Source: CAZUVM01 sp964623885 (GTDB lineage: Bacteria > Verrucomicrobiota > Verrucomicrobiia > Limisphaerales > UBA8199). Taken from it: a stretch of 45,170 nucleotides of DNA. Each line of letters begins with the position of its first letter. Position 1 is the first letter of the stretch. The stretch is taken from assembly GCA_964623885.1 (NCBI GenBank), contig CAZUVM010000120.1, positions 1-45,170 on the forward strand, given 5' to 3'. This document shows positions 14,603 through 22,856 of this stretch, piece by piece. The position numbers and the translations under genes are program-made. The notes under the pieces are model-generated. The model ran no database searches, was not told the origin of the DNA, and saw only the letters and a program-made list of their open reading frames with translations.

Positions 14603-17600
14603 ATGAAAACACCCTTCATTGCGAAACGCAGCCAAAACCCGTGGCTGCTGCGACCTACCGGTCGCACTAGTAAACATCTTGCTGCCCTAACACTGGGCTT
14701 GCTGGTTTTCCCTTGCTTGCTTTCGGCGCAAACGCTGCAGCACCGCTATAGTTTTATAAGTGATGCTTCCGATTCAGTTGCAGGGGCCAATGGGACAATT
14801 GTGGCGCCAGGCAACCCTGGCGGATCTCCGGCGACTATTGCCAACGGTCTTAACCTGCCGGGCGGCGGCGGCGGCGGCTTTTCGGGATACGTGTCCCTGC
14901 CGGCTGGCATTTTAACGACTACCACAAATATTACGCTGGAATGCTGGTTCACCCAGAATTCAGCCAATCAATGGGCGACCATCTGGGACTTTGCCAACGA
15001 CACCAGCCACAATTTCGAATTGTGTCCTAATCCCAACCGCAATAACGGGGATATGATGACCGCCTTCGCTCCCAACGGGGGCGAGGTTGATCTATTCACG
15101 ACTGTCTCGGTCCCCAATGGCGTCGAACAATATATCACTTTGACCTACAATAACTCGTCATTGGTGGCGAACATGTACAGCAATGGCGTCAATGTGGGCA
15201 CGACAAAGCTTCCCAATACTTCTTATTGTCCCGGCGCCCTTGGCGGATCAGGGGGCACCCTCCGCAATGCTCTGGGGAACAATATTTTCGGCGATCCGCA
15301 GTTCCAGGGAGTCATCTACGAGCTTCGAATTTGGGATGGTGTTGTTTCTCAACGGTATCTTTCCGCCAGCACGGTAGCGGGCCCGAGTGTGTTGATCACC
15401 AACCTGACGCCTACGTCGGTCACCATCAATGCCGACCCGAGCGTGATCGTCACCGGAACGGAGCAAGCACAGGTTTTCGTTCAGCTTCCCCAAACCAGCA
15501 CGGCGAGTCTCCTCGCAACCGCTGATGCCACCAATTGGGTTAGCAGCAACCCGAGTGTATTGGCAGTCAATAGCCAGGGTGTAGTGACTGGTGTGGGTGC
15601 AGGCAGCGCGACGGTCAGCGCGAAAGTCGGCGGCATCACCGGAACCAGTGGAACTATCACCGTGGTCGGTAATCAAACCCTGCTGCATCGCTATAGCTTT
15701 GTCAGCGATGCTTCTGATTCAGTTGGCGGCGCCAATGGAACCATCGTCGCTCCTGGTAATGTCAACGGGACCAACGTTGCTATCAACAACGGCCTGTTCC
15801 TGTCTGGTGGCGGTGGCAATGACTTTTCAGGTTATGTTTCCCTGCCCAGTGGGATATTGACGAACACGACCTCGCTGACGATCGAATGCTGGTTGAACCA
15901 GAATGCGGCGAATACCTGGGCCACACCTTGGGATTTTGCCAATAATGGCAGTCAGAATTTTGCGCTTATCCTGTATCCCGGAAACAACAGCCACCACACC
16001 GAAGTGGCTTTCACTCCGCATTCGAACGAGATCGATGTGCAATCCGGGATCACGTTTCCAAGTGGCTCGGAGCAATACGTTGCCGTTACTTATAATAATT
16101 TCAGCCTGGTCAGCAACCTCTACACCAACGGCGTGCTGATCGCCTCAACTACTTTTCCAGATACCACCTACGCCCCCGGCTCAATCGGCGGGGGCACGAC
16201 CGTGAACGCGCTCGGCAACGACATCTATGGCGATCCCCAGTTCCAGGGAACCATCTACGAATTCCGGATCTGGAATGGCGCCGTGTCTTCCGCCTACGTG
16301 GCGGCTACCGCGGCCGCTGGCCCGGGTGTTATCATCACCAACCCCATACCGCAGTCGATTAGCATTCAGCTGAGCACCAACAGCATGCTAGGCGCCGGCA
16401 CGCAGCAGGCTACGGTCGTCGGCAACTTTGCCCAGGCTTCCGGGGTCACGCTTACCGGAGCGGCGACCAACTGGATCAGCAGCAGCCCGAATGTACTCTC
16501 GGTCAGCAGCAACGGTTTGATCACGGCCCTGAACGGCGGCAGCGCAACAGTCAGCGCCATGGTGAACGGGGTTTCGGCTACCAGCGCGACGATCACCGTC
16601 GCAACCACGAGGCCATTTGTAACTCAGTTGCCGGCGAACCTCAACGTGGCGGTCGACGATACGGCGACGTTTAGTGTTGTGGCTTTGGGCGGGAATTTGA
16701 ACTATCAGTGGAGCGTAGGGTCCACGCCGATCATCGGCGCGACTAACAGCACGCTAGTGTTGAACAATATCACTTTAGCAAGTGCGGGCACTTACAGCGT
16801 GTCGATTACCAATGGCATTGGAGCGACAAATGTCGCCGGCGTGCTAAACGTCCACGAATCCATTCTTTTGCATCGCTACAGTTTTGTTACTGACGCTTCG
16901 GACTCGGTGGGCGGCGCGAACGGAACGATTGTGCCCCCGGGCAATGTCGCCGGAGGGACGGCCACCATAGCCAGCGGACTTAACCTGCCTGGAAATACCA
17001 GCGGCGGCTTTGGTTACTCGGGGTACGTGTCACTGCCACCGGGATTGCTCACTAACACCACGTCGCTGACGGTCGAATGCTGGTTGACCCAAAACTCGCC
17101 AAACACCTGGGCTGAACCGTGGGACTTCGGCATTGATGGGAGTCATAACTTCGGATTGATCACGTATCCGGCTAACAATGGCAACAATATGGAAGTGGCC
17201 TTCACCCCGAACGGGGGCGAGCGCGACCTGCAAACCACGACCTCCTTCCCCAACGGTGTGGAGCAGTATGTAGTCGTAACTTACAAGAATCCAACGCTGA
17301 CCGGCAGCATTTACACTAATGGCGCTTTGGATGCGTCGTTGGTGCTCCCCAATGCAACCTACCGGCCCGGCGCTATTGGCGGTGCCTCCGGCACCAGCCA
17401 AAACATGCTGGGCAACGATGTGTACGGTGACTGGCAGTTTAGCGGCACAATCTATGAGTTCCGGATCTGGGACGGCGCCGTTTCCCCGTTGTTCATCGCC
17501 CTCAGTGCGGCGGCCGGTCCTGGTGTGGTCGTGAACAACCTCACTCCTGTGTCACTGACCGTCACAGTGACAAATTCGAGCATGATCGCCGGCGAAGTTC

Positions 17601-18937
17601 AACCGGCGTCGGTAGTCGGCAATTTCGCGCAAGCTTCCGGCGTTGACGTCACAGGTTCAGTAACTAATTGGACCACAAGCAACCCAGCCGTTCTTACGGT
17701 GGACAGCACCGGTTTCGTCAAAGCAGTAGGCGGCGGCAGTGCCACGGTCAGCGCCATGGTCAATGGGGTAACCGGGACCAGCGCCGCCATTACGGTCCCG
17801 AACAGCGGGCCGATCATCACGCAGCAACCGCAACCCTCTGAAACCCTGCTGGCAGGCGCAACCTTGACGGCAAGCGTGGCCAACATCGGCAGCGCTCCGT
17901 TTGTTTACTTCTGGTTCACGAATAACGGGACTGTGCCGATTAGCATTTCCTCGTCGCCGACGCTAATGATTCCCGGTTTAAAGGTGGCCAACAGCGCCAG
18001 CTACACCTGCCTGGTCAGCAACCAGTACGGCACACAACTCAGCTCAGCGTTGGATCTCACGGTGATTGCCCCCACCACGTATCAACAAGCTGTGTTGTCG
18101 TACGATCCGATTGCTTACTGGCCATTGAATGAAACCACGGGCACGACTGCCTATGATGTTATCGGTGGGTACAACGGGACCTACAACGGCAGCTACACCC
18201 TGGGCAACGCGGGCCCGGCAAATCCGTTCTTTAGCGGATCCAGCATGGCAGCTGGGTTCGATGGGTTTTCGGCGTATGTCGATATTCCCGTAGGCCCATT
18301 CAACATTACCAATGCGATAACTGCGCTAACCTGGTTTCAAATGGCAGCCGTGAACGGGTTCGACGGATTATTCGGTCACGGTGATCCCTCCTGGCGGTTG
18401 ACAGTCAATGGCAGCGGCAACCCCGGCGCGAATGATGGCACCTCGGCTGGTGATGCCACCACCCAGACCAGCATCAACGACGGCAACTGGCATTTGGTGG
18501 CCTACACGTACAACGGTTTTGTCGGCCAGGATAACGATGGCGCCTTGTATGTAGATGGTGTTCTGGTAGCCAATAACACTCTGAACGCGGCGCCCGCCGG
18601 AGATAACCTCGACGTTTGGATCGGCGGCGCTCCGGACTATGGCACGGGAACCGGACGAAGATTGGTTGCCGGGAACATCGCTCATGCGGCCGTATTTGCT
18701 CGAGCGCTTACTGCCGCGCAGGTGCAAGCCATTTACAATGGATCGTTCGTCGCCGGCCCTAACACAATCAGCATTAAGAATACGGCTGGCAGCATTGTGC
18801 TCAATTGGCAAGTAGGCGCGCTGCTGCAGGCGCCAACGGTGCACGGTCCCTGGACAACTAACTATTCAGCCATACCGCCCTACACAGTTCCGGCAACAAA
18901 CCAGAATCAGTTCTTCAAGCTGCTGATCAATCCGTAG
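14603..18937 (+). CDS. Giant secreted LamG/Big2/Ig-like repeat protein
   Basis: 1444 residues with no catalytic domain seen. After a signal peptide (hydrophobic AALTLGLLVFPCLLSA, ending SAQ at about 43) come: LamG1 (46-270), Big2 (272-355), LamG2 (357-575), Big2 (576-668), Ig-like (668-752), LamG3 (754-975), Big2 (976-1070), Ig-like (1070-1155), a divergent LamG4 beginning DPIAYWPLNETTGTTAYD (about 1172-1385) and a tail ending FFKLLINP. LamG1-3 share HRYSF.(S/T)DASDSV.GANGTIV and ECW(F/L).QN, so they arose by duplication. LamG (laminin-G/concanavalin-like) domains usually bind glycans; the protein is likely a surface polysaccharide-binding or adhesion factor working with the GH2 enzyme upstream. 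Motif site 2 precedes it. Confidence 0.9.
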   Translation: MKTPFIAKRSQNPWLLRPTGRTSKHLAALTLGLLVFPCLLSAQTLQHRYSFISDASDSVAGANGTIVAPGNPGGSPATIANGLNLPGGGGGGFSGYVSLPAGILTTTTNITLECWFTQNSANQWATIWDFANDTSHNFELCPNPNRNNGDMMTAFAPNGGEVDLFTTVSVPNGVEQYITLTYNNSSLVANMYSNGVNVGTTKLPNTSYCPGALGGSGGTLRNALGNNIFGDPQFQGVIYELRIWDGVVSQRYLSASTVAGPSVLITNLTPTSVTINADPSVIVTGTEQAQVFVQLPQTSTASLLATADATNWVSSNPSVLAVNSQGVVTGVGAGSATVSAKVGGITGTSGTITVVGNQTLLHRYSFVSDASDSVGGANGTIVAPGNVNGTNVAINNGLFLSGGGGNDFSGYVSLPSGILTNTTSLTIECWLNQNAANTWATPWDFANNGSQNFALILYPGNNSHHTEVAFTPHSNEIDVQSGITFPSGSEQYVAVTYNNFSLVSNLYTNGVLIASTTFPDTTYAPGSIGGGTTVNALGNDIYGDPQFQGTIYEFRIWNGAVSSAYVAATAAAGPGVIITNPIPQSISIQLSTNSMLGAGTQQATVVGNFAQASGVTLTGAATNWISSSPNVLSVSSNGLITALNGGSATVSAMVNGVSATSATITVATTRPFVTQLPANLNVAVDDTATFSVVALGGNLNYQWSVGSTPIIGATNSTLVLNNITLASAGTYSVSITNGIGATNVAGVLNVHESILLHRYSFVTDASDSVGGANGTIVPPGNVAGGTATIASGLNLPGNTSGGFGYSGYVSLPPGLLTNTTSLTVECWLTQNSPNTWAEPWDFGIDGSHNFGLITYPANNGNNMEVAFTPNGGERDLQTTTSFPNGVEQYVVVTYKNPTLTGSIYTNGALDASLVLPNATYRPGAIGGASGTSQNMLGNDVYGDWQFSGTIYEFRIWDGAVSPLFIALSAAAGPGVVVNNLTPVSLTVTVTNSSMIAGEVQPASVVGNFAQASGVDVTGSVTNWTTSNPAVLTVDSTGFVKAVGGGSATVSAMVNGVTGTSAAITVPNSGPIITQQPQPSETLLAGATLTASVANIGSAPFVYFWFTNNGTVPISISSSPTLMIPGLKVANSASYTCLVSNQYGTQLSSALDLTVIAPTTYQQAVLSYDPIAYWPLNETTGTTAYDVIGGYNGTYNGSYTLGNAGPANPFFSGSSMAAGFDGFSAYVDIPVGPFNITNAITALTWFQMAAVNGFDGLFGHGDPSWRLTVNGSGNPGANDGTSAGDATTQTSINDGNWHLVAYTYNGFVGQDNDGALYVDGVLVANNTLNAAPAGDNLDVWIGGAPDYGTGTGRRLVAGNIAHAAVFARALTAAQVQAIYNGSFVAGPNTISIKNTAGSIVLNWQVGALLQAPTVHGPWTTNYSAIPPYTVPATNQNQFFKLLINP

Positions 18938-18976
18938 AGTCCGGGTTTACGCTGCTGAGGCGGAGCAAACAGTTAA

Positions 18977-19002
18977 GGCCGGGGGCCTTTTTGGCCCCGG
19001 CC
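18977..19002 (+). terminator. Putative terminator hairpin after LamG gene
   Basis: GGCCGGGGGCC, loop TTTTT, GGCCCCGGCC; a very stable stem 40 bases after the LamG stop. The tail GTTTCATT is only weakly T-rich, so rho-independent action is likely but not certain. Confidence 0.55.
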
Positions 19003-19087
19003 GTTTCATTGCTCAACCCCGGCTCGCGCAGCCCAGGCACCCGCGACCTTCTGGCGATGTTGAGGGTCAGACGCCAAAATCAGCACT

Positions 19088-19105
19088 GTGGCCAATTCAT
19101 GCCAC
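19088..19105. promoter_or_regulatory. Dyad motif site 3, GTGGCCANTTYATGCCAC
   Basis: GTGGCCAATTCATGCCAC followed by ATGACC, 107 bases before the pseudopilin start at 19213. The 275-base gap otherwise holds the terminator hairpin at 18977. Confidence 0.65.
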
Positions 19106-19212
19106 ATGACCAGGGCAACGCCAGGATCTAAAGTGCTGAAACGCAGAAACATGATATTATCTGGATTATCCTGAGGACTTTTGGAACAGGTACGGTAAGA
19201 ATCGAACGTGAT

Positions 19213-20091
19213 ATGAAAGCAAAGCCAACTATCAGCCGGGCGGCTTGCGTTACTACGTCGTCAGGGGCGCGCCGGGGTTTCACTTTGATCGAACTTCTGG
19301 TGGTGATTGCCATTATCGCTATCCTGGCAGCGATGTTGCTGCCGGCCTTGAGCCGAGCGAAGGCAAAAGCCAAGCAGACGTCCTGCATCAACAACATGAA
19401 ACAGATTGGCATCGCCCTGGTCATGTACGCCGAGGATTTTAAACAGTACCCCAATTGCTATAACCCTTTCAGCGGTTACTACGTTTGGCAACCGCGATTG
19501 CTTTACCTGATGGGCAATAATCGCAATGCATTCAATTGTCCCGCCGCCCTGGCTAAAAGCTTTTGGGACACCAACGTTAATTTCACTCTCGTCAACGCCA
19601 TCAATGAATACGGCAAAGCTGATCCGTTCACTATTTTGCACACGACGCGCTTTAGCCTCGGTTACAATGACTGGGGGCTGAACAACGTGGTCATCCCGCC
19701 CTTTGGGATGGGAGCGGATGTCAGCATGGGTGTCGTCAAAGACACTCAGGTGAAGAGTCCGGCCAACATGATCGCCATCGGCGATGTTCGCTCGGATGCC
19801 GCAGTGATCAATTTTAATGCCAACCTGGACCCGGTGATCAATGATGCGGCCGACAATGCCGCCCCCTGGCATACCCAGTGCCCAAGTAATCGCCACAATT
19901 ATCGCACAGACCTGCTCTTTGCGGACGGGCACGTCGAAGGCCCGAAGCGCGACGCTGTTATCGACCCTACCAGCGCGTATTGGCGCTCGCGATGGAACAA
20001 TGACAACGATCCGCATCTACCGGGCGGCCCTAATGCCGTGCCTAATTGGCCAGTCGGCGCGGCCGCGAATCTGAATGTATTAGAGCAGTAA
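19213..20091 (+). CDS. Pseudopilin, H-X9-DG type
   Basis: 292 residues. A basic 22-residue leader ends ARRG and is followed by FTLIELLVVIAIIAILAAML, the canonical prepilin cleavage/N-methylation helix with Gly at -1. Then LSRAKAKAKQTSCINNMKQI, typical of Verrucomicrobia pseudopilins, and near the C-terminus RHNYRTDLLFADGH, the H-X9-DG motif (His, nine residues, Asp-Gly). Processing by a prepilin peptidase is expected, with display in a pseudopilus or at the cell surface. ATG 19213 is the only sensible start. It is preceded by motif site 3 and followed after 36 bases by the glutaminase-like gene, which may be co-transcribed with it. Confidence 0.92.
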   Translation: MKAKPTISRAACVTTSSGARRGFTLIELLVVIAIIAILAAMLLPALSRAKAKAKQTSCINNMKQIGIALVMYAEDFKQYPNCYNPFSGYYVWQPRLLYLMGNNRNAFNCPAALAKSFWDTNVNFTLVNAINEYGKADPFTILHTTRFSLGYNDWGLNNVVIPPFGMGADVSMGVVKDTQVKSPANMIAIGDVRSDAAVINFNANLDPVINDAADNAAPWHTQCPSNRHNYRTDLLFADGHVEGPKRDAVIDPTSAYWRSRWNNDNDPHLPGGPNAVPNWPVGAAANLNVLEQ

Positions 20092-20127
20092 TGTCATTCG
20101 CTGCGTTTCCGGATATCTCATTCGCTC

Positions 20128-22710
20128 ATGAAAAACGCTTACTCACCATTTTTTAACAGAGTAATAAGCGCAACGGTTTTTGCGATAATCGCTGCCGCAG
20201 CGTGTGCTGCTGGTTTACGACCTCCCGCCGTGCCTCTGGTTGCTTGCGATCCTTACTTCAGCATTTGGTCGCCGGCCGACAAACTGACCGATGCCGACAC
20301 CAGGCACTGGACAGGGAAAAACCAACGGCTAACCAGCCTGGTGCGCATAGACGGGAAGTGCTTCCGTCTGATGGGCGCGGAACCGGCCGACGTACCCGCG
20401 CTGCCGCAATCAGGGCTCGAGGTATTGCCAACGCGCACCATCTACAGGTTTGTGGATGCAGGAATTAGCCTGACGTTCGCGTTCCTGACAGCAGCGTTGC
20501 CGGAGGATGTGGACCTGTTGTCGAGGCCAGTCACCTACCTGACATGGGAGGCACAGTCAACGGACGGACAAAAGCATACGGTGTCGGTGTACTTGGATGC
20601 ACGGTCGGAGCTGGCGGTTAACGCACTTTCTCAACCGGTCACGTTTCAGAACCCAAACATCCCCGGGCTCAACGCATGGTCGGTCGGATCGGTAGAACAG
20701 CCGGTCCTTCAGAAAAAGGGAGACGATCTTCGCATTGACTGGGGCTATTTTTACGCCGCCGCGCCGAAAGATGCGCGGGAGACACTAACGGCAAACACCG
20801 CCCAAGCATTGAGGGAGGAGTTCCTGACGAATGGCACCTGCGCTGCGGCTGCGGATCCGGCAACTCTGCAAACCAATGCGAGCAATGATTCGGTGATTAC
20901 CTTCCTGGCGAACCTGGGCGGCGTTCAACAAAAGCCGATCTCCTGTTGGTTAATGCTTGCTTACGACGATCTATACTCCATCCAATACATGAAGAAGGAT
21001 CTCCGGCCTTACTGGCGCCGGCATGGATGGCAAGCGGCCGACCTGCTAAGGGCGTCGGCGAAGGATTATCCGTCGTTGCAGAAACGCTGCGCGGCTTTCG
21101 ACGCCGAACTTATGGCTGACCTCCGCGCCGCGGGCGGCGAAGAGTACGCCGAATTGGCGGCGCTGGCTTTTCGTCAGTGTTTTGCCGCCGGCAAATTTGC
21201 GGCCGACGAAAACAGCCAGCCACTGCAGTTTTGCAAGGAAAACCACTCGAACGGTTGCATCAGCACCTCCGATGTATTTTACCCGATGTCCCCGCAGTTT
21301 CTCCTTTTCGGCCCGACGCTGGCCAAGTCGTTCATTGTGCCATTCATGAATTACGCCGCGAGCGACCGCTGGAAATTCCCCTTTGCCCCGCATGACCTGG
21401 GTACCTATCCCAAAGCCAACGGCCAGGTTTACGGCGACGGCGAGCGCGGATTGAAGAACCAGATGCCGGTGGAGGAAAGCGGCAACTTGCTTTGTCTTTT
21501 TGGCGCCGTAGCCCAGATGGAGGGCAACGCGGATTTTGCCGGATTGTACTGGAAACAACTAGAGCAATGGGCTGCGTACTTAAAAGAAAAGGGATTCGAT
21601 CCGGAGAACCAGCTATGCACAGATGATTTTGCCGGCCACCTCGCTCACAACGTCAATTTGTCCGCGAAAGCAATTTGCGGTTTGGGAGCGTTTGCCAAAT
21701 TGTGCGAACTGCGGGGCGACCGCGCCAAAGCCGATGAATACTCGCACATCGCACAAGAGTATGCGGGGCGTTGGGTCAAAGAGGCCGATGATGGCGATCA
21801 TTTTCGCCTGGCTTTCGATCGCCCGGGCACTTGGAGCCAGAAATACAACCTGGTTTGGGACCGGATTCTCGGATTGAAGCTGTTTCCGGCTGAAGTCGCG
21901 CAAAAGGAAATGGCCTATTACAAAAAAGCACAGAACCAGTACGGATTGCCGCTGGATAATCGTCAGACCTACGCCAAATTGGACTGGACCACTTGGACGG
22001 CGACGCTCACACGCAATCACAAGGATTTCGAAGACTTGGTCGGCCCTCTCGTCGCCTTCTTAAATGCCACACCCGATCGTTCGCCCATGACCGACTGGTA
22101 CCAAACTAAATCTGCGCGCAAGGTGGGCTTTACTGGGCGACCGGTGGTCGGCGGCGTGTTTCTGCAAATGCTCTATGACCGCTCTATTTGGCATAAATAC
22201 GCCGCGCGTGACAAAACGAAAGCAAGAAACTGGGCGAGCCTTCCGGTTCCGCCTAAGCTTACCGTCATTGTGCCTGCGGCGGACACTCGGGCTGCCGAAT
22301 GGAGATTTACTGTGGCAAAACCGGCGTTAGGTTGGATGAAGCCAGGGTTCGATGATTCCTCCTGGGGAGACGGTGAGAGTGGGTTTGGTACGGAAGGCAC
22401 GCCCGGCGCGGTTATTGGCACCCAATGGAAAACCGGGGACATCTGGTTGCGGCGTGAAGTGGAGGTGCCGCAGCAAAACTACGACAAACTTGCCGGCTGG
22501 CTGCATCATGATGAAGACGCGGAAGTTTACTTCAACGGAGTGCTGGCCATCAAAGCTACCGGCTTCATCACTTGCTATGATGTTTTTCCTTTTTCGGCCG
22601 AAGGCAAAGCCTCAATCCGGCCCGGCAAGAACTTAATCGCCATTCACTGCCATCAAACTTCTGGCGGGCAGTACGTCGATTTTGGCCTGGTAAACCTCCG
22701 AGCACAGTAA
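20128..22710 (+). CDS. Glutaminase-like (GtaA/DUF4965-type) secreted protein with C-terminal jelly roll
   Basis: 860 residues. Signal peptide to about 27 (VFAIIAAAACAAG). The family opening LRPPAVPLVACDPYFSIWSP (30-49) and TRHWTGKNQRLTSLVRIDGK match the DUF4964/DUF5127/DUF4965/DUF1793 architecture of fungal glutaminase A, with an (alpha/alpha)-barrel-like C-terminal region (NGCISTSDVFYP, ESGNLLCLFGAV, DDFAGHLAHNVNLSAKAI, YNLVWDRILGL, LDNRQTYAKLDWTTW). Many bacterial members sit among glycosidases and may act on glycans, so glutaminase activity is not assured. Residues about 715-860 form an added jelly-roll domain (FDDSSWGDGESGFG, HHDEDAEVYFNGV, HQTSGGQYVDFG) like that in the GH2 protein at 10696. 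Confidence 0.86.
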   Translation: MKNAYSPFFNRVISATVFAIIAAAACAAGLRPPAVPLVACDPYFSIWSPADKLTDADTRHWTGKNQRLTSLVRIDGKCFRLMGAEPADVPALPQSGLEVLPTRTIYRFVDAGISLTFAFLTAALPEDVDLLSRPVTYLTWEAQSTDGQKHTVSVYLDARSELAVNALSQPVTFQNPNIPGLNAWSVGSVEQPVLQKKGDDLRIDWGYFYAAAPKDARETLTANTAQALREEFLTNGTCAAAADPATLQTNASNDSVITFLANLGGVQQKPISCWLMLAYDDLYSIQYMKKDLRPYWRRHGWQAADLLRASAKDYPSLQKRCAAFDAELMADLRAAGGEEYAELAALAFRQCFAAGKFAADENSQPLQFCKENHSNGCISTSDVFYPMSPQFLLFGPTLAKSFIVPFMNYAASDRWKFPFAPHDLGTYPKANGQVYGDGERGLKNQMPVEESGNLLCLFGAVAQMEGNADFAGLYWKQLEQWAAYLKEKGFDPENQLCTDDFAGHLAHNVNLSAKAICGLGAFAKLCELRGDRAKADEYSHIAQEYAGRWVKEADDGDHFRLAFDRPGTWSQKYNLVWDRILGLKLFPAEVAQKEMAYYKKAQNQYGLPLDNRQTYAKLDWTTWTATLTRNHKDFEDLVGPLVAFLNATPDRSPMTDWYQTKSARKVGFTGRPVVGGVFLQMLYDRSIWHKYAARDKTKARNWASLPVPPKLTVIVPAADTRAAEWRFTVAKPALGWMKPGFDDSSWGDGESGFGTEGTPGAVIGTQWKTGDIWLRREVEVPQQNYDKLAGWLHHDEDAEVYFNGVLAIKATGFITCYDVFPFSAEGKASIRPGKNLIAIHCHQTSGGQYVDFGLVNLRAQ

Positions 22711-22740
22711 AGAATTCGGCACTAATTGCCACATTGTAAA

Positions 22741-22761
22741 TCCCTGAACGGCCTTCAGGGA
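22741..22761. terminator. Hairpin between convergent genes
   Basis: TCCCTGAA, loop CGGCC, TTCAGGGA: perfect 8-base stem 30 bases after the glutaminase-like stop and before the convergent deacetylase stop. It lacks a T-run; could serve as a bidirectional terminator. Confidence 0.45.
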
Positions 22762-22856
22762 AAGTTTGAGTAAAGGACGCAGGCTCGCAGGTTTGGTACC
22801 CGACGTTTCGAGCCAAGCTCTGACATACAATCACCCTGTTTTGTGCACCGCCGCTA

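Noticed and set aside
14735..17800. CRISPR-like or satellite repeat from the periodic LamG DNA
   Set aside because: Repeat units are about 0.9-1.2 kb, diverged and in one reading frame, so they are protein domain duplications. No short, evenly spaced direct repeats with spacers occur in the window.
10640..19105. Sigma-54 (-24/-12) promoter reading of the dyad motif
   Set aside because: Sigma-54 needs ten bases between GG and GC; all three sites have nine on either strand, so the canonical element is not met.
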